DNA of 64,000 bases from Phycisphaeraceae bacterium (GCA_028282805.1 JANQHD010000010.1:62001-126000), one strand, 5' to 3'. Shown: positions 54,188-63,404, numbered from the stretch's first letter. Translations and numbers: made by a program. Notes: generated by a model from the letters alone, not told the origin.

Positions 54188-55213
54188 TCAGCTCGGGGCG
54201 TCGTCGCGTTCGTCGGTGCCGGCGATGTTGTCGCGCATCGAGGTGTCGGCCTGGATGTTCTTCATGCGGTAGTAATCCATGATGCCCAGGTTGCCCGAGC
54301 GGAAGGCGTCGGCCATGGCCTTGGGCACCTCGGCCTCGGCGAGCACCACCAGCGCCCGGTTCTTCTGCACCTCGGCGACGAACTCCTGCTCGCTGGCCAC
54401 GGCCGCGGCGCGGCGCTTCTCGGCCTCGGCCTGGAAGCGGCGTTTGTCGGCCTCGGCCTGGTCGGCCTGGAGCTTGGCGCCGATGTTCTCACCCACGTCG
54501 ATGTCGGCGATGTCGATCGAGAGGATGTCGAACGCCGTGTTGGCGTCCAGGCCCTTGCTCAACACGACGCGCGAGATGTTGTCGGGGTTTTCGAGCACGG
54601 CCTTGTGGCTGGTCGCCGAGCCGATCGTGGTCACGATGCCCTCGCCCACACGCGCGATGATCGTCTCCTCGGTCGCACCGCCGACGAGCCGGGCGATGTT
54701 CGCACGCACGGTCACCCGGGCGCGCGCCTTGAGCTGGATGCCGTCCTGCGCGACCGCGTCGATCGTGGGCCGGCCGAACTGCGGGTTGGGGCAGTCGATG
54801 ACCTTCGGGTTCACCGAGGTCTGCACGGCGTCGAGGATGTCGCGGCCGGCCAGGTCGATCGCGCAGGCGGTGTCCCAGGGCAGGTCGATCTTCGCGCGGT
54901 CCGAGGCGATCAGCGCATCGACCACGCGCGGCACGTTGCCGCCGGCGAGGTAGTGCGTCTCGAGCTGGTCGGTGGAGATGGCGATGCCCGCCTTGACCGC
55001 GCGGATGCGGCTGAGCGTCACCACCCGCGGGTTGACCTTCCTGAACTTCATGCCGATCAGGTCGATCATGCGGACCTTGGCCTTGGACAGGTAGGCCTGC
55101 ACCCACAAGCTGATGAACTGGGCCAGCACGGCGAACAGGACCAGCGCGAGGATGCCGGCGACGATGATGCCCGCCCAGACGAGCGGGTGGAGGGCGAGGG
55201 TGGTGATGAACAT
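54188..55213 (-). CDS. floA: Flotillin-like protein FloA (YqfA family)
   Basis: Forms membrane microdomains. The 341-residue protein has an N-terminal hairpin helix, then the SPFH core ([62 protein letters not shown]) and an alpha-helical C-terminal coil with Ala/Glu repeats ([16 protein letters not shown]). Length is normal. Follows nfeD genes, the usual genetic partner. A truncated paralogue lies directly upstream. Confidence 0.95.
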   Translation of the reverse strand: MFITTLALHPLVWAGIIVAGILALVLFAVLAQFISLWVQAYLSKAKVRMIDLIGMKFRKVNPRVVTLSRIRAVKAGIAISTDQLETHYLAGGNVPRVVDALIASDRAKIDLPWDTACAIDLAGRDILDAVQTSVNPKVIDCPNPQFGRPTIDAVAQDGIQLKARARVTVRANIARLVGGATEETIIARVGEGIVTTIGSATSHKAVLENPDNISRVVLSKGLDANTAFDILSIDIADIDVGENIGAKLQADQAEADKRRFQAEAEKRRAAAVASEQEFVAEVQKNRALVVLAEAEVPKAMADAFRSGNLGIMDYYRMKNIQADTSMRDNIAGTDERDDAPS

Positions 55214-55264
55214 GCGTTGTCCCCTGTCTGTAAAAAGTCGCGGCGTCGTGCCGCACGGGTCATG

Positions 55265-55690
55265 TTAAACAGTTTGAGCCTTAAAGTCTGTAGCCGAACG
55301 CACGTCTTCGAGGACATCGTGCCCCGACAGATCGATCGCGCAGGCCTCTTCCCAGGTTAGTTCGATGCCGGCGGTCTGTGCGGTCACCAGCGCATCGACC
55401 ACGCGCGGCAGGTTACCGCCGGCGTGGTAGTGCAATTCGAGTTGGTGTGACGTGAGGGGGACCCCGGCCTTCACCGCGCGGATGCGGCACAGCACGATCA
55501 TCCGTGGGTCGGCCTTCCGCAGCCGCATGCCGACCAGTTCCAACAAGCTCACCGGGGCGTTCGAGAGCAGGGCCTGGAGCCAGAGGCCGAAGAACTGCTG
55601 CAAAAATGCGAACACGATCAGGCAGACCACGCCCGCGACGATGACAACCGCCCAGAAGACGTTGTTCGCTGCGAGTGTGTGGGTGAGCAT
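55265..55690 (-). CDS. Truncated FloA paralogue
   Basis: A 141-residue protein matching only the N-terminal part of FloA: membrane segment [71 protein letters not shown] and the ending CAIDLSGHDVLEDV. It stops where FloA would continue into the SPFH core and coil. Clear Met start. It looks like a tandem duplicate that lost its second half, yet the reading frame is intact, so it might modulate FloA oligomers. Confidence 0.75.
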   Translation of the reverse strand: MLTHTLAANNVFWAVVIVAGVVCLIVFAFLQQFFGLWLQALLSNAPVSLLELVGMRLRKADPRMIVLCRIRAVKAGVPLTSHQLELHYHAGGNLPRVVDALVTAQTAGIELTWEEACAIDLSGHDVLEDVRSATDFKAQTV

Positions 55691-55740
55691 GCTCGACCGC
55701 CTGTGTGAAGGGGCGCGGTGTGTGCGGCGCGCCGGTAGTT

Positions 55741-56232
55741 TTAAACGGGTTTGACCTTGACTTCAATGCCGGCCACGTGCACGACCTTTACGCGCACGCC
55801 GGACTCGATGGCGCCGTGCTCGGCGAGGCACTGGACCGGCTTGCCGTCGATCTTGACCATGCCGCCGGGGTAGAGGGGCGTGGCGGTCACGCCTTCTTTG
55901 CCGAGCAGGTCGGACGTGTCGTCGACGCCGGTCGAGCTGTAGCGCGTGGCGCCGGCTTTCTGTTCGTCGGAGAGGATCAGCCCCCGGCCGATGGGGGTGT
56001 GGGGGAAGACCTTCAGCGCCCCGGCGATCGCGGCGGGCACGACGAACACCGACGCGACGAGGCCGATGACGCCGTAGAGCTGGTCGATCATGAACAGCGT
56101 GACGATGAGCCCGGCGAGGCAGACCGCCGCGAGCGTGCCGAGGATGCCGCCGGAGGGGACGAACACCTCCATGACGAAGAGGATGACCATGCCTGCCGCG
56201 AAGATGAAAGCCCATACCACCGGGTCGCCCAT
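55741..56232 (-). CDS. Short NfeD-like protein
   Basis: A 163-residue NfeD of the short type. It has three membrane helices (WAFIFAAGMVILFVMEVF, GTLAAVCLAGLIVTLFM, GLVASVFVVPAAIAGAL) followed by the OB-fold tail (GVTATPLYPGGMVKIDGK, GVRVKVVHVAGIEVKV). Works with flotillins in other bacteria. Second of the four-gene operon. Confidence 0.9.
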   Translation of the reverse strand: MGDPVVWAFIFAAGMVILFVMEVFVPSGGILGTLAAVCLAGLIVTLFMIDQLYGVIGLVASVFVVPAAIAGALKVFPHTPIGRGLILSDEQKAGATRYSSTGVDDTSDLLGKEGVTATPLYPGGMVKIDGKPVQCLAEHGAIESGVRVKVVHVAGIEVKVKPV

Positions 56233-56235
56233 GAC

Positions 56236-57819
56236 TCAAACCTCCTCGACCACGATGCGGCTGCCGGTGACCTCGGCGACGCGCACCTCGGCGCCGGTGC
56301 CGATCCACCCGCCGGCGGTGTTCACGTCGTAGACGCGCTGGTGGAACTCGGCCTTGCCGCTCGGCCGCAGGTCGCCCAGCGCCACGCCGGTCTCGCCCAC
56401 CGACAGGTCGGTGACCGGTTCGCCCGTGCCGCCGACGCCGGCGGAGACCACGGCCCGCCCCCCGCCGGCCTGTTGCTCGGTGGAGAGGATCAGCTTGTTG
56501 ATCAGCGGCAGCGTGCCGAGGAACCGCGCGAGCACCGCGATGATGATCACCGAGATCACGCCGCTGGTGAGCACCACCAGCACGCCGGTCTCGAGTTGCT
56601 TGAGGGAGTACGGCAGCTGCGGCACGAGCGGCCGGCCGGGCTCGGGCCCGACGAAGCTCATGACGATGCCGGTGAACATGCATAACAGACCGGCCACGCC
56701 CATGAAGCCGAAGCCCGGGATCACGAACAGCTCGATCGCCAGCAGGAGTATGCCGGCGATGACCAGCGCCACGTCGAACACGCTGGCGAGGCCGGCGACC
56801 ATCGGCCCGCCGAGGAACAGCGCCAAGCCGATCAACGCCGCCGCGCCCGCCACGCCCAGGCCCGGGGTTTGCAGCTCCATGTAGCCGGCGATGAGGATGA
56901 TGATCAGCAGCAGGCCGCGGAAGACGGGGTTGCTCAGGACCGCGGCCAACCGCTCCGACCACGTCGGCTGGTATTGGACGATCGCGTCTTCACTCACGCC
57001 GAGGTGCTCGGCCAGTTCGCCGTAGTCGTTGACGACGCGGCTGGCGAAACCGTACTCGATCGCCTCTTTGCGGCCGAGCGTGACCAGCTCGCTGGCTTCG
57101 TGCACCTTGCGGATCATGCGCCAGCCGCTGGCGTTGGGTTCGGCCGGTTTGTCGGTCTTGTCGACGATGTCGGCGGGCTCCAAGCCGTAGAACCCGAGCT
57201 CGGTTTCCTTGACGAACGCCTTCTCGCCGGTGGCGGGGTTCTCGATCCAGTAGATCGCCGGGCCGAGGCGGACCATGCCCTCGACGAGGGCCTTGGGGTA
57301 GCCGTTGAGCTCGGCGGACTCGCGGAACTCCTTGAGGATGGGCGACTCCTGCTTGGCGCGTTCGGTCTCGCCGATCTCCTGCACGCCGCCGGGCCCGACC
57401 ATGATCGGCGCCGAGTCGCCGATGCTGGAGAACTTGGCCATGACGATCTCGTTGCACGCGACGGCGATCATCGAGCCGGCGGAATAGGCGTTGGGGTTGA
57501 CCCAGGCGACGGTGCGCTCGTCGAGGTTTTTGATGTACTGGCATATCTTCATCGCGCTGGAGACCAGGCCGCCGGGCGTGTCGAGTTCGAAGACGATCAC
57601 CTCGGCGCCCTTGGCGCGGGCGTCTTTGACGCTGCCGACGATGAAGTCGTGCGTGACATCGGTGATCACGCCGGTGATGGGCACGATGGCCACGGCGGGC
57701 TTGGTGTCGGCCGGCTCGGGTTGCTCGGCGGCGCCCAGCGAGGCGGCCGCAAGCAACAGGGCCACCAACGCCACGGCGCGGCGCCTAAACGGTACGGGAT
57801 GGGCCCCAGATCGTTTCAT
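56236..57819 (-). CDS. Long NfeD with ClpP-like serine protease domain
   Basis: Membrane protease linked to flotillin. The 527-residue protein has a signal peptide and an N-terminal ClpP/crotonase-like domain (residues 40-260; VFELDTPGGLVSSAM, then the nucleophile region NPNAYSAGSMIAVAC). A membrane domain with several helices (residues 315-460) follows, and an NfeD OB tail ends IVVEEV. First gene of the operon. The -10 TATAAT lies eight bases from the ATG, suggesting a leaderless mRNA. Confidence 0.92.
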   Translation of the reverse strand: MKRSGAHPVPFRRRAVALVALLLAAASLGAAEQPEPADTKPAVAIVPITGVITDVTHDFIVGSVKDARAKGAEVIVFELDTPGGLVSSAMKICQYIKNLDERTVAWVNPNAYSAGSMIAVACNEIVMAKFSSIGDSAPIMVGPGGVQEIGETERAKQESPILKEFRESAELNGYPKALVEGMVRLGPAIYWIENPATGEKAFVKETELGFYGLEPADIVDKTDKPAEPNASGWRMIRKVHEASELVTLGRKEAIEYGFASRVVNDYGELAEHLGVSEDAIVQYQPTWSERLAAVLSNPVFRGLLLIIILIAGYMELQTPGLGVAGAAALIGLALFLGGPMVAGLASVFDVALVIAGILLLAIELFVIPGFGFMGVAGLLCMFTGIVMSFVGPEPGRPLVPQLPYSLKQLETGVLVVLTSGVISVIIIAVLARFLGTLPLINKLILSTEQQAGGGRAVVSAGVGGTGEPVTDLSVGETGVALGDLRPSGKAEFHQRVYDVNTAGGWIGTGAEVRVAEVTGSRIVVEEV

Positions 57820-57827
57820 GACGGTTC

Positions 57828-57845
57828 ATTATACGCCGAATCGGC
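57828..57845 (-). promoter_or_regulatory. Promoter of the nfeD-floA operon with dyad
   Basis: Consensus TATAAT at 57828-57833 (minus strand) and the palindrome GCCGA-A-TCGGC (57835-57845) directly upstream of it. The predicted start falls on or next to the ATG. Confidence 0.55.
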
Positions 57846-57921
57846 TTGGCATGATTGCGACGAAGTGCCTCCGGCCGATCAACCTTGCTCGGCCGGGTCG
57901 CGGGGGGTACCTTCGCGGGCC

Positions 57922-58308
57922 ATGAAACCCTTGATGTTGCTGGCGGTGGCGGTGGGCGGCGCGGCGGGAGCCGTGGCGCGGTACGCGATCGCGCAGCTCA
58001 CCCAACAACGCCTGGCCACGCCCTTCCCCGTCGGCACGCTCATCGCCAACCTCGTCGGCTGCCTGGCGATCGGGTTCTGCTTCGTGTGGTTCGAACAGCG
58101 GATCGCCAGCCCGCACCTGCGTGCCGCGGTGCAGGTGGGCGTGATCGGGGCGCTGACCACGTTCAGCACGTACTGCATCGAGTCGCTGAGCCTGGTGGGC
58201 GACAAGCAATACGCCTACGCGGCACTCAACCTGATCGGCAGCGTCGTCGCGGGCCTGGCCCTGGCCTACCTGGGCATGGTCGCCGCGCGAATGTTGGTTG
58301 AGGCGTGA
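57922..58308 (+). CDS. crcB: Fluoride exporter CrcB/Fluc
   Basis: Dimeric fluoride channel of the inner membrane. The 128-residue protein has four helices, the early GGAAGAVARYAIA and the signature GTLIANLVGCLAIGFC. The TFSTYCIESL segment near residue 80 belongs to the fluoride pathway. No fluoride riboswitch was found upstream. It is followed by the hairpin at 58312-58396 and recN. Confidence 0.93.
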   Translation: MKPLMLLAVAVGGAAGAVARYAIAQLTQQRLATPFPVGTLIANLVGCLAIGFCFVWFEQRIASPHLRAAVQVGVIGALTTFSTYCIESLSLVGDKQYAYAALNLIGSVVAGLALAYLGMVAARMLVEA

Positions 58309-58311
58309 GGC

Positions 58312-58396
58312 GTGAGACTTGAGGCTTGAGGCAGGAGCGGGGACACTGGTTCGCAACTCAAGCCTCAGGCCTCAAACCTCAAGCCTCAAGCCTCAC
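58312..58396. repeat. GCTTGAG-unit hairpin between crcB and recN
   Basis: Left arm 58312-58332 and right arm 58376-58396 match at 19 of 21 positions and are both composed of GAGGCTT/AAGCCTC units. The right arm ends two bases before the recN ATG, so the ribosome site of recN is inside a predicted stem. Confidence 0.75.
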
Positions 58397-58398
58397 CC

Positions 58399-60099
58399 AT
58401 GCTTCGCGAACTGCACATCAACAACCTCGCCGTGATCGAAGACGCCCGCGTGGAGCTGGGCGACGGGCTCAACTGCATCACCGGGCAGACCGGCGCGGGC
58501 AAGAGTTTGTTCATCGGCGCGTTCGAGGTGCTGCTGGGCATGCGCTCGGCCGGCGACCTGCTGCGCGACGGCGCGGCCGAGGGGCGGGTCAGCGGCGTGT
58601 TCGAACTCAACGACCCGGACATGATCGAACAGGTCAACGCCACCGCCGACCTGTCGCTCGACCCGGCGCACGCGCCCGAGGAATTGCTGATCACGCGCAA
58701 GCTGTTCGCCTCGGGGCGGACCAGCGTGTCGGTCAACGGCCAGCCCGCGACGCTGGGCATGCTCGCCCGGCTCGGCGAGCTGCTCGTCGATGTGCACGGC
58801 CAACACGACCACCAGTACCTGCTCAAGCCGCACAACCAATTGGTGATGCTCGACCGCTTCGCCGAGTGCGAGCCGCTGCGCAAGCGGTTCGGCTCGCTGC
58901 ACCGCGAGCTGCACGAGCTGCGGCAGCGCCGGGCGGAGCTCGAAGCCTCGGCCACGCTGCGTCGCCAGCAATTGGAGCTGTACGAGTTTCAGGCGGAAGA
59001 AATCGACGCGGTCGAGCCCACCGTCGGCGAGTACGCCGAGCTCGATGCGCGCTACCGCGTGCTGAGCAACCTCGAACGCATCAAGCGCGAGTCGGGCCAG
59101 GCGTACTCGGTCATGTACGAGTCGGAGGGCTCGGTCGCCGAGCGCATGCAGGTGGTCGTCGGTTTGCTCGGTGAATTGAGCGAACTCGACGGCGAGCTGG
59201 CGCCGATCGTTGAAGACCTGCGCGGGGCGCTGGCGCAGGTGCAGGACGCCTCGTTCTCGCTGAGCCGGTACGCCAGCCGGCTCGACCTCGACCCCGCGGA
59301 GATCGAGGAGGTCGAGGACCGGCTCAACGCCCTGAACCGGCTGATTCAAAAGTACGGCAGCGCCGCCGGCGGCAGCGTCGACGACGTGCTCGCCTACCGC
59401 GACCAGATCGGCGAAGAGATCGCCAAGCTGCGCAGCCAAAGCGACGACCTGGCCTCGATCGAAGACCAGCTCGCCCCGCTCGAAGCGCAGCTCAACGAGG
59501 TCGGCGGGCAGCTCAGCGCCGCGCGCCAGGCCGCCGCCGACAAGCTCTGCCCCGCCGTCGAAGCCCAGCTCGGCGAGCTCGGCATGGCCGACGCGAAGCT
59601 GGCGGTCAGCTTCGAAACCCTCGCGCAAGGCGGTGCGCTGGCGACCGGTTTCGACGAGGTCGAGCTGCTCATCGCCACCAACCCCGGCCAATCGCCCAAG
59701 CCGCTGCGCCGCATCGCCAGCGGCGGCGAGCTGAGCCGGGTCATGCTCGCGCTCAAGTCGATCCTCGCGCAGTCCGACCGCATCAGCGTGCTGGTGTTCG
59801 ACGAGATCGACGCCAACATCGGCGGGCGCATGGGCACCGTCATCGGCGGCAAGCTGCGCGCCCTCGCCCAACACCACCAGGTGCTGTGCATCACGCACCT
59901 GCCGCAGATCGCCGCCTACGCCGGCCACCACCTCAAGCTGCTCAAAAACGTCGACGCCGGCCGGGCCCGCACCGAGGTGCACGTGCTGCTCGACAAGCAG
60001 CGCATCGACGAGCTCGCCGAGATGCTCGCGGGCAAATCGAAATCCGCCACCACCCGCAAGCAGGCAAGGGAACTGCTCTCGCTGGCTGAGAAAAACTAA
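58399..60099 (+). CDS. recN: DNA repair protein RecN
   Basis: SMC-like ATPase for double-strand break repair. The 566-residue protein has Walker A GQTGAGKS (residues 29-36), a coiled coil in the middle, and a C-terminal head with SGGELSRVMLALK and FDEIDANIGGR. No Shine-Dalgarno is seen: the start lies at the foot of a repeat hairpin. Its stop overlaps the stop of the convergent dehydrogenase gene by two or three bases. Confidence 0.95.
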   Translation: MLRELHINNLAVIEDARVELGDGLNCITGQTGAGKSLFIGAFEVLLGMRSAGDLLRDGAAEGRVSGVFELNDPDMIEQVNATADLSLDPAHAPEELLITRKLFASGRTSVSVNGQPATLGMLARLGELLVDVHGQHDHQYLLKPHNQLVMLDRFAECEPLRKRFGSLHRELHELRQRRAELEASATLRRQQLELYEFQAEEIDAVEPTVGEYAELDARYRVLSNLERIKRESGQAYSVMYESEGSVAERMQVVVGLLGELSELDGELAPIVEDLRGALAQVQDASFSLSRYASRLDLDPAEIEEVEDRLNALNRLIQKYGSAAGGSVDDVLAYRDQIGEEIAKLRSQSDDLASIEDQLAPLEAQLNEVGGQLSAARQAAADKLCPAVEAQLGELGMADAKLAVSFETLAQGGALATGFDEVELLIATNPGQSPKPLRRIASGGELSRVMLALKSILAQSDRISVLVFDEIDANIGGRMGTVIGGKLRALAQHHQVLCITHLPQIAAYAGHHLKLLKNVDAGRARTEVHVLLDKQRIDELAEMLAGKSKSATTRKQARELLSLAEKN

Positions 60100-61844
60100 C
60101 CCCGACGACGCGCCCGGCGCACGGCCAAAACCGCAGCCATCAACACGCACGCCCCCGCGCCCGGCTCGGGCACCGGCAGCCCCAGGTCATCCAACAAGCC
60201 CGCCAGCTGCGGTGAGCTCGGCCCGCCAGGCCAGTTGCCCGCGAGCAAACCCACATCGATGGTGTCGATCACCCCGTCGCCGTTGAAATCGCCGTGACGC
60301 CAACTCTGGTCGGCCGCGCCGAAGTGCGCCGCCACACGGAACAGGTCGAACTGGTCGACGTCGCCGTCGCGGTCGCTATCGCCATCGACCAGGCCGCCGA
60401 CCAGCGACAGCCGCCGCAGCACGCCGTCGTGCTTGTTCATCAGGTAGATCGTGCCATCATCGCCGAACCCGAAGCGCAGGTCGGTGCGGCTCTGGCCGGG
60501 GTTGCCCAGCTCGTCACGGATGATCTGCAAGAACGACTTCGCCTGCCCGTTGTGCACCAGCTGCAACTCGACGACCGGCGCGAGCGTGCCGTCGTCGAGG
60601 CTCGACAGGTTCGAAAAGTCATCGCGCTGCTGGATGTGGTCCATGTCGACGGCGAAGACCGGGCCGCTGTTCGTGCCGAAGTCACCGAACAGGTACATGC
60701 CGTTGAGCTGCGGCACGCCCGCGCCGCGCCCCACCGGCCCGCCGGCCACGGCCCACGAACCGGTGATCGCGTTGTCGTTGTTCGGGTCGTGGTCGTACTG
60801 CACGACGGGGTAGGTGTACGCATCGCTCGCGTGCCCCGCCGGCAGCGGGTCGAGCGCAGCGGAGGTGTTGAACACGAACGCGCCCTCGCGATCCGACCAG
60901 CCGTAGTTCGCGCCCGCCGCGCCGAGGTTGATCTCTTCGACGTTGGCCTGGCCGATGTCGGCGATGAGCATCGCCCCCTCGCCGCCGGTGTCGAACGTGA
61001 GCCGGTGCGGGTTGCGCAGGCCGTAGGCCCATATCTCTTCGGCGGTGTTCGCCTGGCCGACGAACGGGTTGTCGGGGATGGTGTACGGGTCGCCGCCCGA
61101 GGCCAGCGGGTCGATGCGCAGGATCGCACCGTGCGGCGCAGACAAATCTTGCCCGAGGCCGTTGGGGTCGTTGGGCCCGCCGCCGTCGCCGAGCGTGATG
61201 TACAGGTTGCCGTAGTCGTCGCCGGTGGGCGAAGCGTTGGGGTTGAACGTGATCTGGCCGATGTTGTGGTCGCCGGCCGGTTGGCCGATGCGCATCAGCT
61301 CGCGGTACGAAGTCGGGTCGATCGTGCCGTTGGCCAACACCGTGAACTCACCGACGACCGAGTCGTGGTTCAACCCCGGCGGCGAGGGGTAGATCACGGG
61401 GTTGCCCACGAGCGGCGCAAAACCGTTGCGGCTGTGCGCGGTGTACACCTTGCGGTAACCGGCCTTCGTGTTGTCGTCGAAGTCGGGGTGGAACGCCAAG
61501 CCGCGCACGCCGGTCTGGAAGCCGCTGTTGAAGTCCGCCACCGCCGTCGACAGGTCGCCGAACTGGAACAGCGTCGACGCGGGATTTGCCGCGGCCGGGT
61601 CGAAGCGCCAGACCTTGCCGCGCTGGTCGGCGACGTACAGCCGGCCCGTGCCGTCGGGCGCGCTGGCCATCACCTCCATGCGCGGCTCGGTCGAACCAAA
61701 ACTGTTGGGGATGGTGACCACGTCCTCGACCGTCACCGTCCAACTCGACTGCGGGATGGTCGCGTTGATCGGGTTGCCGGCCGGCAGCGCCGACGCGATA
61801 CCGGCGGCGCAGCACACCACGAAAATGACAAAACCGAGGCGCAT
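60096..61844 (-). CDS. Glucose/sorbosone dehydrogenase-type exported protein with dockerin-like repeats and PEP-CTERM tail
   Basis: A 582-residue secreted protein. It has a signal peptide (residues 1-19) and a beta-propeller of the PQQ-dependent glucose/sorbosone dehydrogenase family (FNSGFQTGVRGLAFHPDF, GNLYITLGDGGGPND, EEIWAYGLRNPHRLTFD). Two dockerin-like calcium loops follow (DGDSDRDGDVDQFDLFRVA and GDFNGDGVIDTIDV), then a PEP-CTERM tail (VPEPGAGACVLMAAVLAVRRARR). Such proteins oxidise sugars at the surface; PQQ binding is not proven here. GGAG precedes the ATG. Confidence 0.88.
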   Translation of the reverse strand: MRLGFVIFVVCCAAGIASALPAGNPINATIPQSSWTVTVEDVVTIPNSFGSTEPRMEVMASAPDGTGRLYVADQRGKVWRFDPAAANPASTLFQFGDLSTAVADFNSGFQTGVRGLAFHPDFDDNTKAGYRKVYTAHSRNGFAPLVGNPVIYPSPPGLNHDSVVGEFTVLANGTIDPTSYRELMRIGQPAGDHNIGQITFNPNASPTGDDYGNLYITLGDGGGPNDPNGLGQDLSAPHGAILRIDPLASGGDPYTIPDNPFVGQANTAEEIWAYGLRNPHRLTFDTGGEGAMLIADIGQANVEEINLGAAGANYGWSDREGAFVFNTSAALDPLPAGHASDAYTYPVVQYDHDPNNDNAITGSWAVAGGPVGRGAGVPQLNGMYLFGDFGTNSGPVFAVDMDHIQQRDDFSNLSSLDDGTLAPVVELQLVHNGQAKSFLQIIRDELGNPGQSRTDLRFGFGDDGTIYLMNKHDGVLRRLSLVGGLVDGDSDRDGDVDQFDLFRVAAHFGAADQSWRHGDFNGDGVIDTIDVGLLAGNWPGGPSSPQLAGLLDDLGLPVPEPGAGACVLMAAVLAVRRARRRG

Positions 61845-61922
61845 CGCGTGACTCCAGTTGGCGGCAAGATTAATTGTAAACCGCAGATCGCGCGGGGCCA
61901 GCGAAACCTTTGTTTTTCAGGC

Positions 61923-63347
61923 TCAATATTCGACCGATTCGCTGATCGTCAGCTCGACCTTGCCGTCGTGGTCGGGCTCGGCGAAGGCGCTGGACGCGGG
62001 GCGGTGGGCGGACCAGTCGGCCACGTCGAGGTCGGGGCCGGTCGTTTCGTGCACCGCGATGAAGTCGTAGGTGTTGTCGCGCTGCGCGGGGGTGTAGCCG
62101 GCGGCGCGGATCAACCGGCAGATCTCCGCCTCGTTGAGGCAGTACGTCGTGCCCGCGGCGGAGACGACGTTCTCTTCCATCATCACGCTGCCCATGTCGT
62201 TGGCGCCGAACTTCAGGCCGAGCTGGCCGATCTTCGGGCCCATGGTCACCCACGACGCGCCGATCGAGTGGATGTTGTCGAAGAACAGCCGGCTCAAAGC
62301 CTGCGTGCGCAGGTAGTCGGTTGCGCCGGCGAGGCGGAGTTGTTTGCCGGCCTGTTTATGCGCTAAGCCGCAAGCGGCTTTGTCAAACGGGTCGACTTCA
62401 CCGTGCAGCACGGCGTCGGCCAGCGCGTCGCCGGCGAACGGTTCGTTCGATTCGGGGTCCCACTGGGGCACGCGGCCGAGGGGGGTGTGGTCGGGCTGGA
62501 AGGGCCAGCTGATGAAGCTGACGTACCGGCCGGGCCAGAGGTTTTTCATCGCCTCGTCTTGCGCATCGCGGATCATGCCCATGTGCATGAAGCGGTCGGC
62601 GACGCCCTCGATGTGACCGAACATCATGGTGCTGCTGGTGAACATGCCGAGTTGGTGCGCGACGCGCATCACGTCGAGCCACTCGGTGCCGGTGGCCTTG
62701 GTCGAGCCGATGCGCCGGCGGACGTGTTCGACGAGTATCTCGCCGCCCCCACCGGGCAGGGATTTCAAACCCGCGTCGCGCAAACGCTTCATGATGGCTT
62801 CGAGCTTGGCGACAAACACGTCGCGCGGCAGTTCGCCGGCCCGGGTCGCGCCGGGCGTGGGGAAGCCGTCGATGTCGAACACGGCGACGAACTCGACGAA
62901 CTCCGGCGGGCTGAACGCGTGCAGGTGCACCTGCGGGAACTCGTCGGAAAGCCAGCCGAGTAAGTCTTCGTAGAACGCGATCGGCAGGTCGGGGTGCATG
63001 CCGCCCTGCAAGAGCACCTGCGTGCCGCCGATGTCGGCCAGCTCGCCGATCTTGGTGCGCAGCTCATTTTTGCTGAGCACGTAGGCGTCGTCGTCGCCGT
63101 CGTCGCGGCGGAAGGCGCAGAACGTGCACTTGGCGCTGCACACGTTGGTGTAGTTGACGTTGCGGTCGATGACGTAGGTGCGGACCTTGTTGCCGTGCAT
63201 GCGGTCGGCGGCGGTCGTGGCCCACTCGCCGAGGTCGTGGATCGACGCGTGGCGGTACAGCTCGATGGCCTGCTCGACCGTGAGCCTCGCCCGCCCGGCG
63301 ACCACGGCGTCGATGTCACAGATGTCATGGATCGGTTTGCCGGTCAT
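61923..63347 (-). CDS. mqnC: Cyclic dehypoxanthinyl futalosine synthase MqnC
   Basis: Radical SAM enzyme of the futalosine route to menaquinone. The 474-residue protein has the cluster motif C70-x3-C74-x2-C77 in VNYTNVCSAKCTFCAF. C-terminal family motifs include GASWVTMGPKIGQLGLKFGA and MMEENVVSAAGTTYC. Most relatives have about 360-390 residues; here about 50 extra residues lie between the FQPDHTPLG segment and ATDYLRTQALSRLF, including AACGLAHKQAGK encoded by a palindrome. MqnE is an alternative, but the GANDMGSVMMEENVVSAAG motif favours MqnC. Confidence 0.88.
   Translation of the reverse strand: MTGKPIHDICDIDAVVAGRARLTVEQAIELYRHASIHDLGEWATTAADRMHGNKVRTYVIDRNVNYTNVCSAKCTFCAFRRDDGDDDAYVLSKNELRTKIGELADIGGTQVLLQGGMHPDLPIAFYEDLLGWLSDEFPQVHLHAFSPPEFVEFVAVFDIDGFPTPGATRAGELPRDVFVAKLEAIMKRLRDAGLKSLPGGGGEILVEHVRRRIGSTKATGTEWLDVMRVAHQLGMFTSSTMMFGHIEGVADRFMHMGMIRDAQDEAMKNLWPGRYVSFISWPFQPDHTPLGRVPQWDPESNEPFAGDALADAVLHGEVDPFDKAACGLAHKQAGKQLRLAGATDYLRTQALSRLFFDNIHSIGASWVTMGPKIGQLGLKFGANDMGSVMMEENVVSAAGTTYCLNEAEICRLIRAAGYTPAQRDNTYDFIAVHETTGPDLDVADWSAHRPASSAFAEPDHDGKVELTISESVEY
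62365..62380. repeat. Palindrome inside the mqnC insertion
   Basis: AAGCCGC-AA-GCGGCTT within CGCTAAGC...GGCTTTG. A similar string (CGCTAAGCGGCAAGCCGCAAG) lies in the sulfatase gene at 63773-63791. Possible REP-like element in coding DNA. Confidence 0.5.
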
Positions 63348-63404
63348 CGCTGGTCAAGTGTAGCCGCCAAGCCCGGCGTAGGCCACGGCGGTACAATCGG
63401 GGGC

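Noticed and set aside
57820-57921. Fluoride riboswitch upstream of crcB
   Set aside because: The conserved pseudoknot strings of the crcB motif are not present in this stretch.
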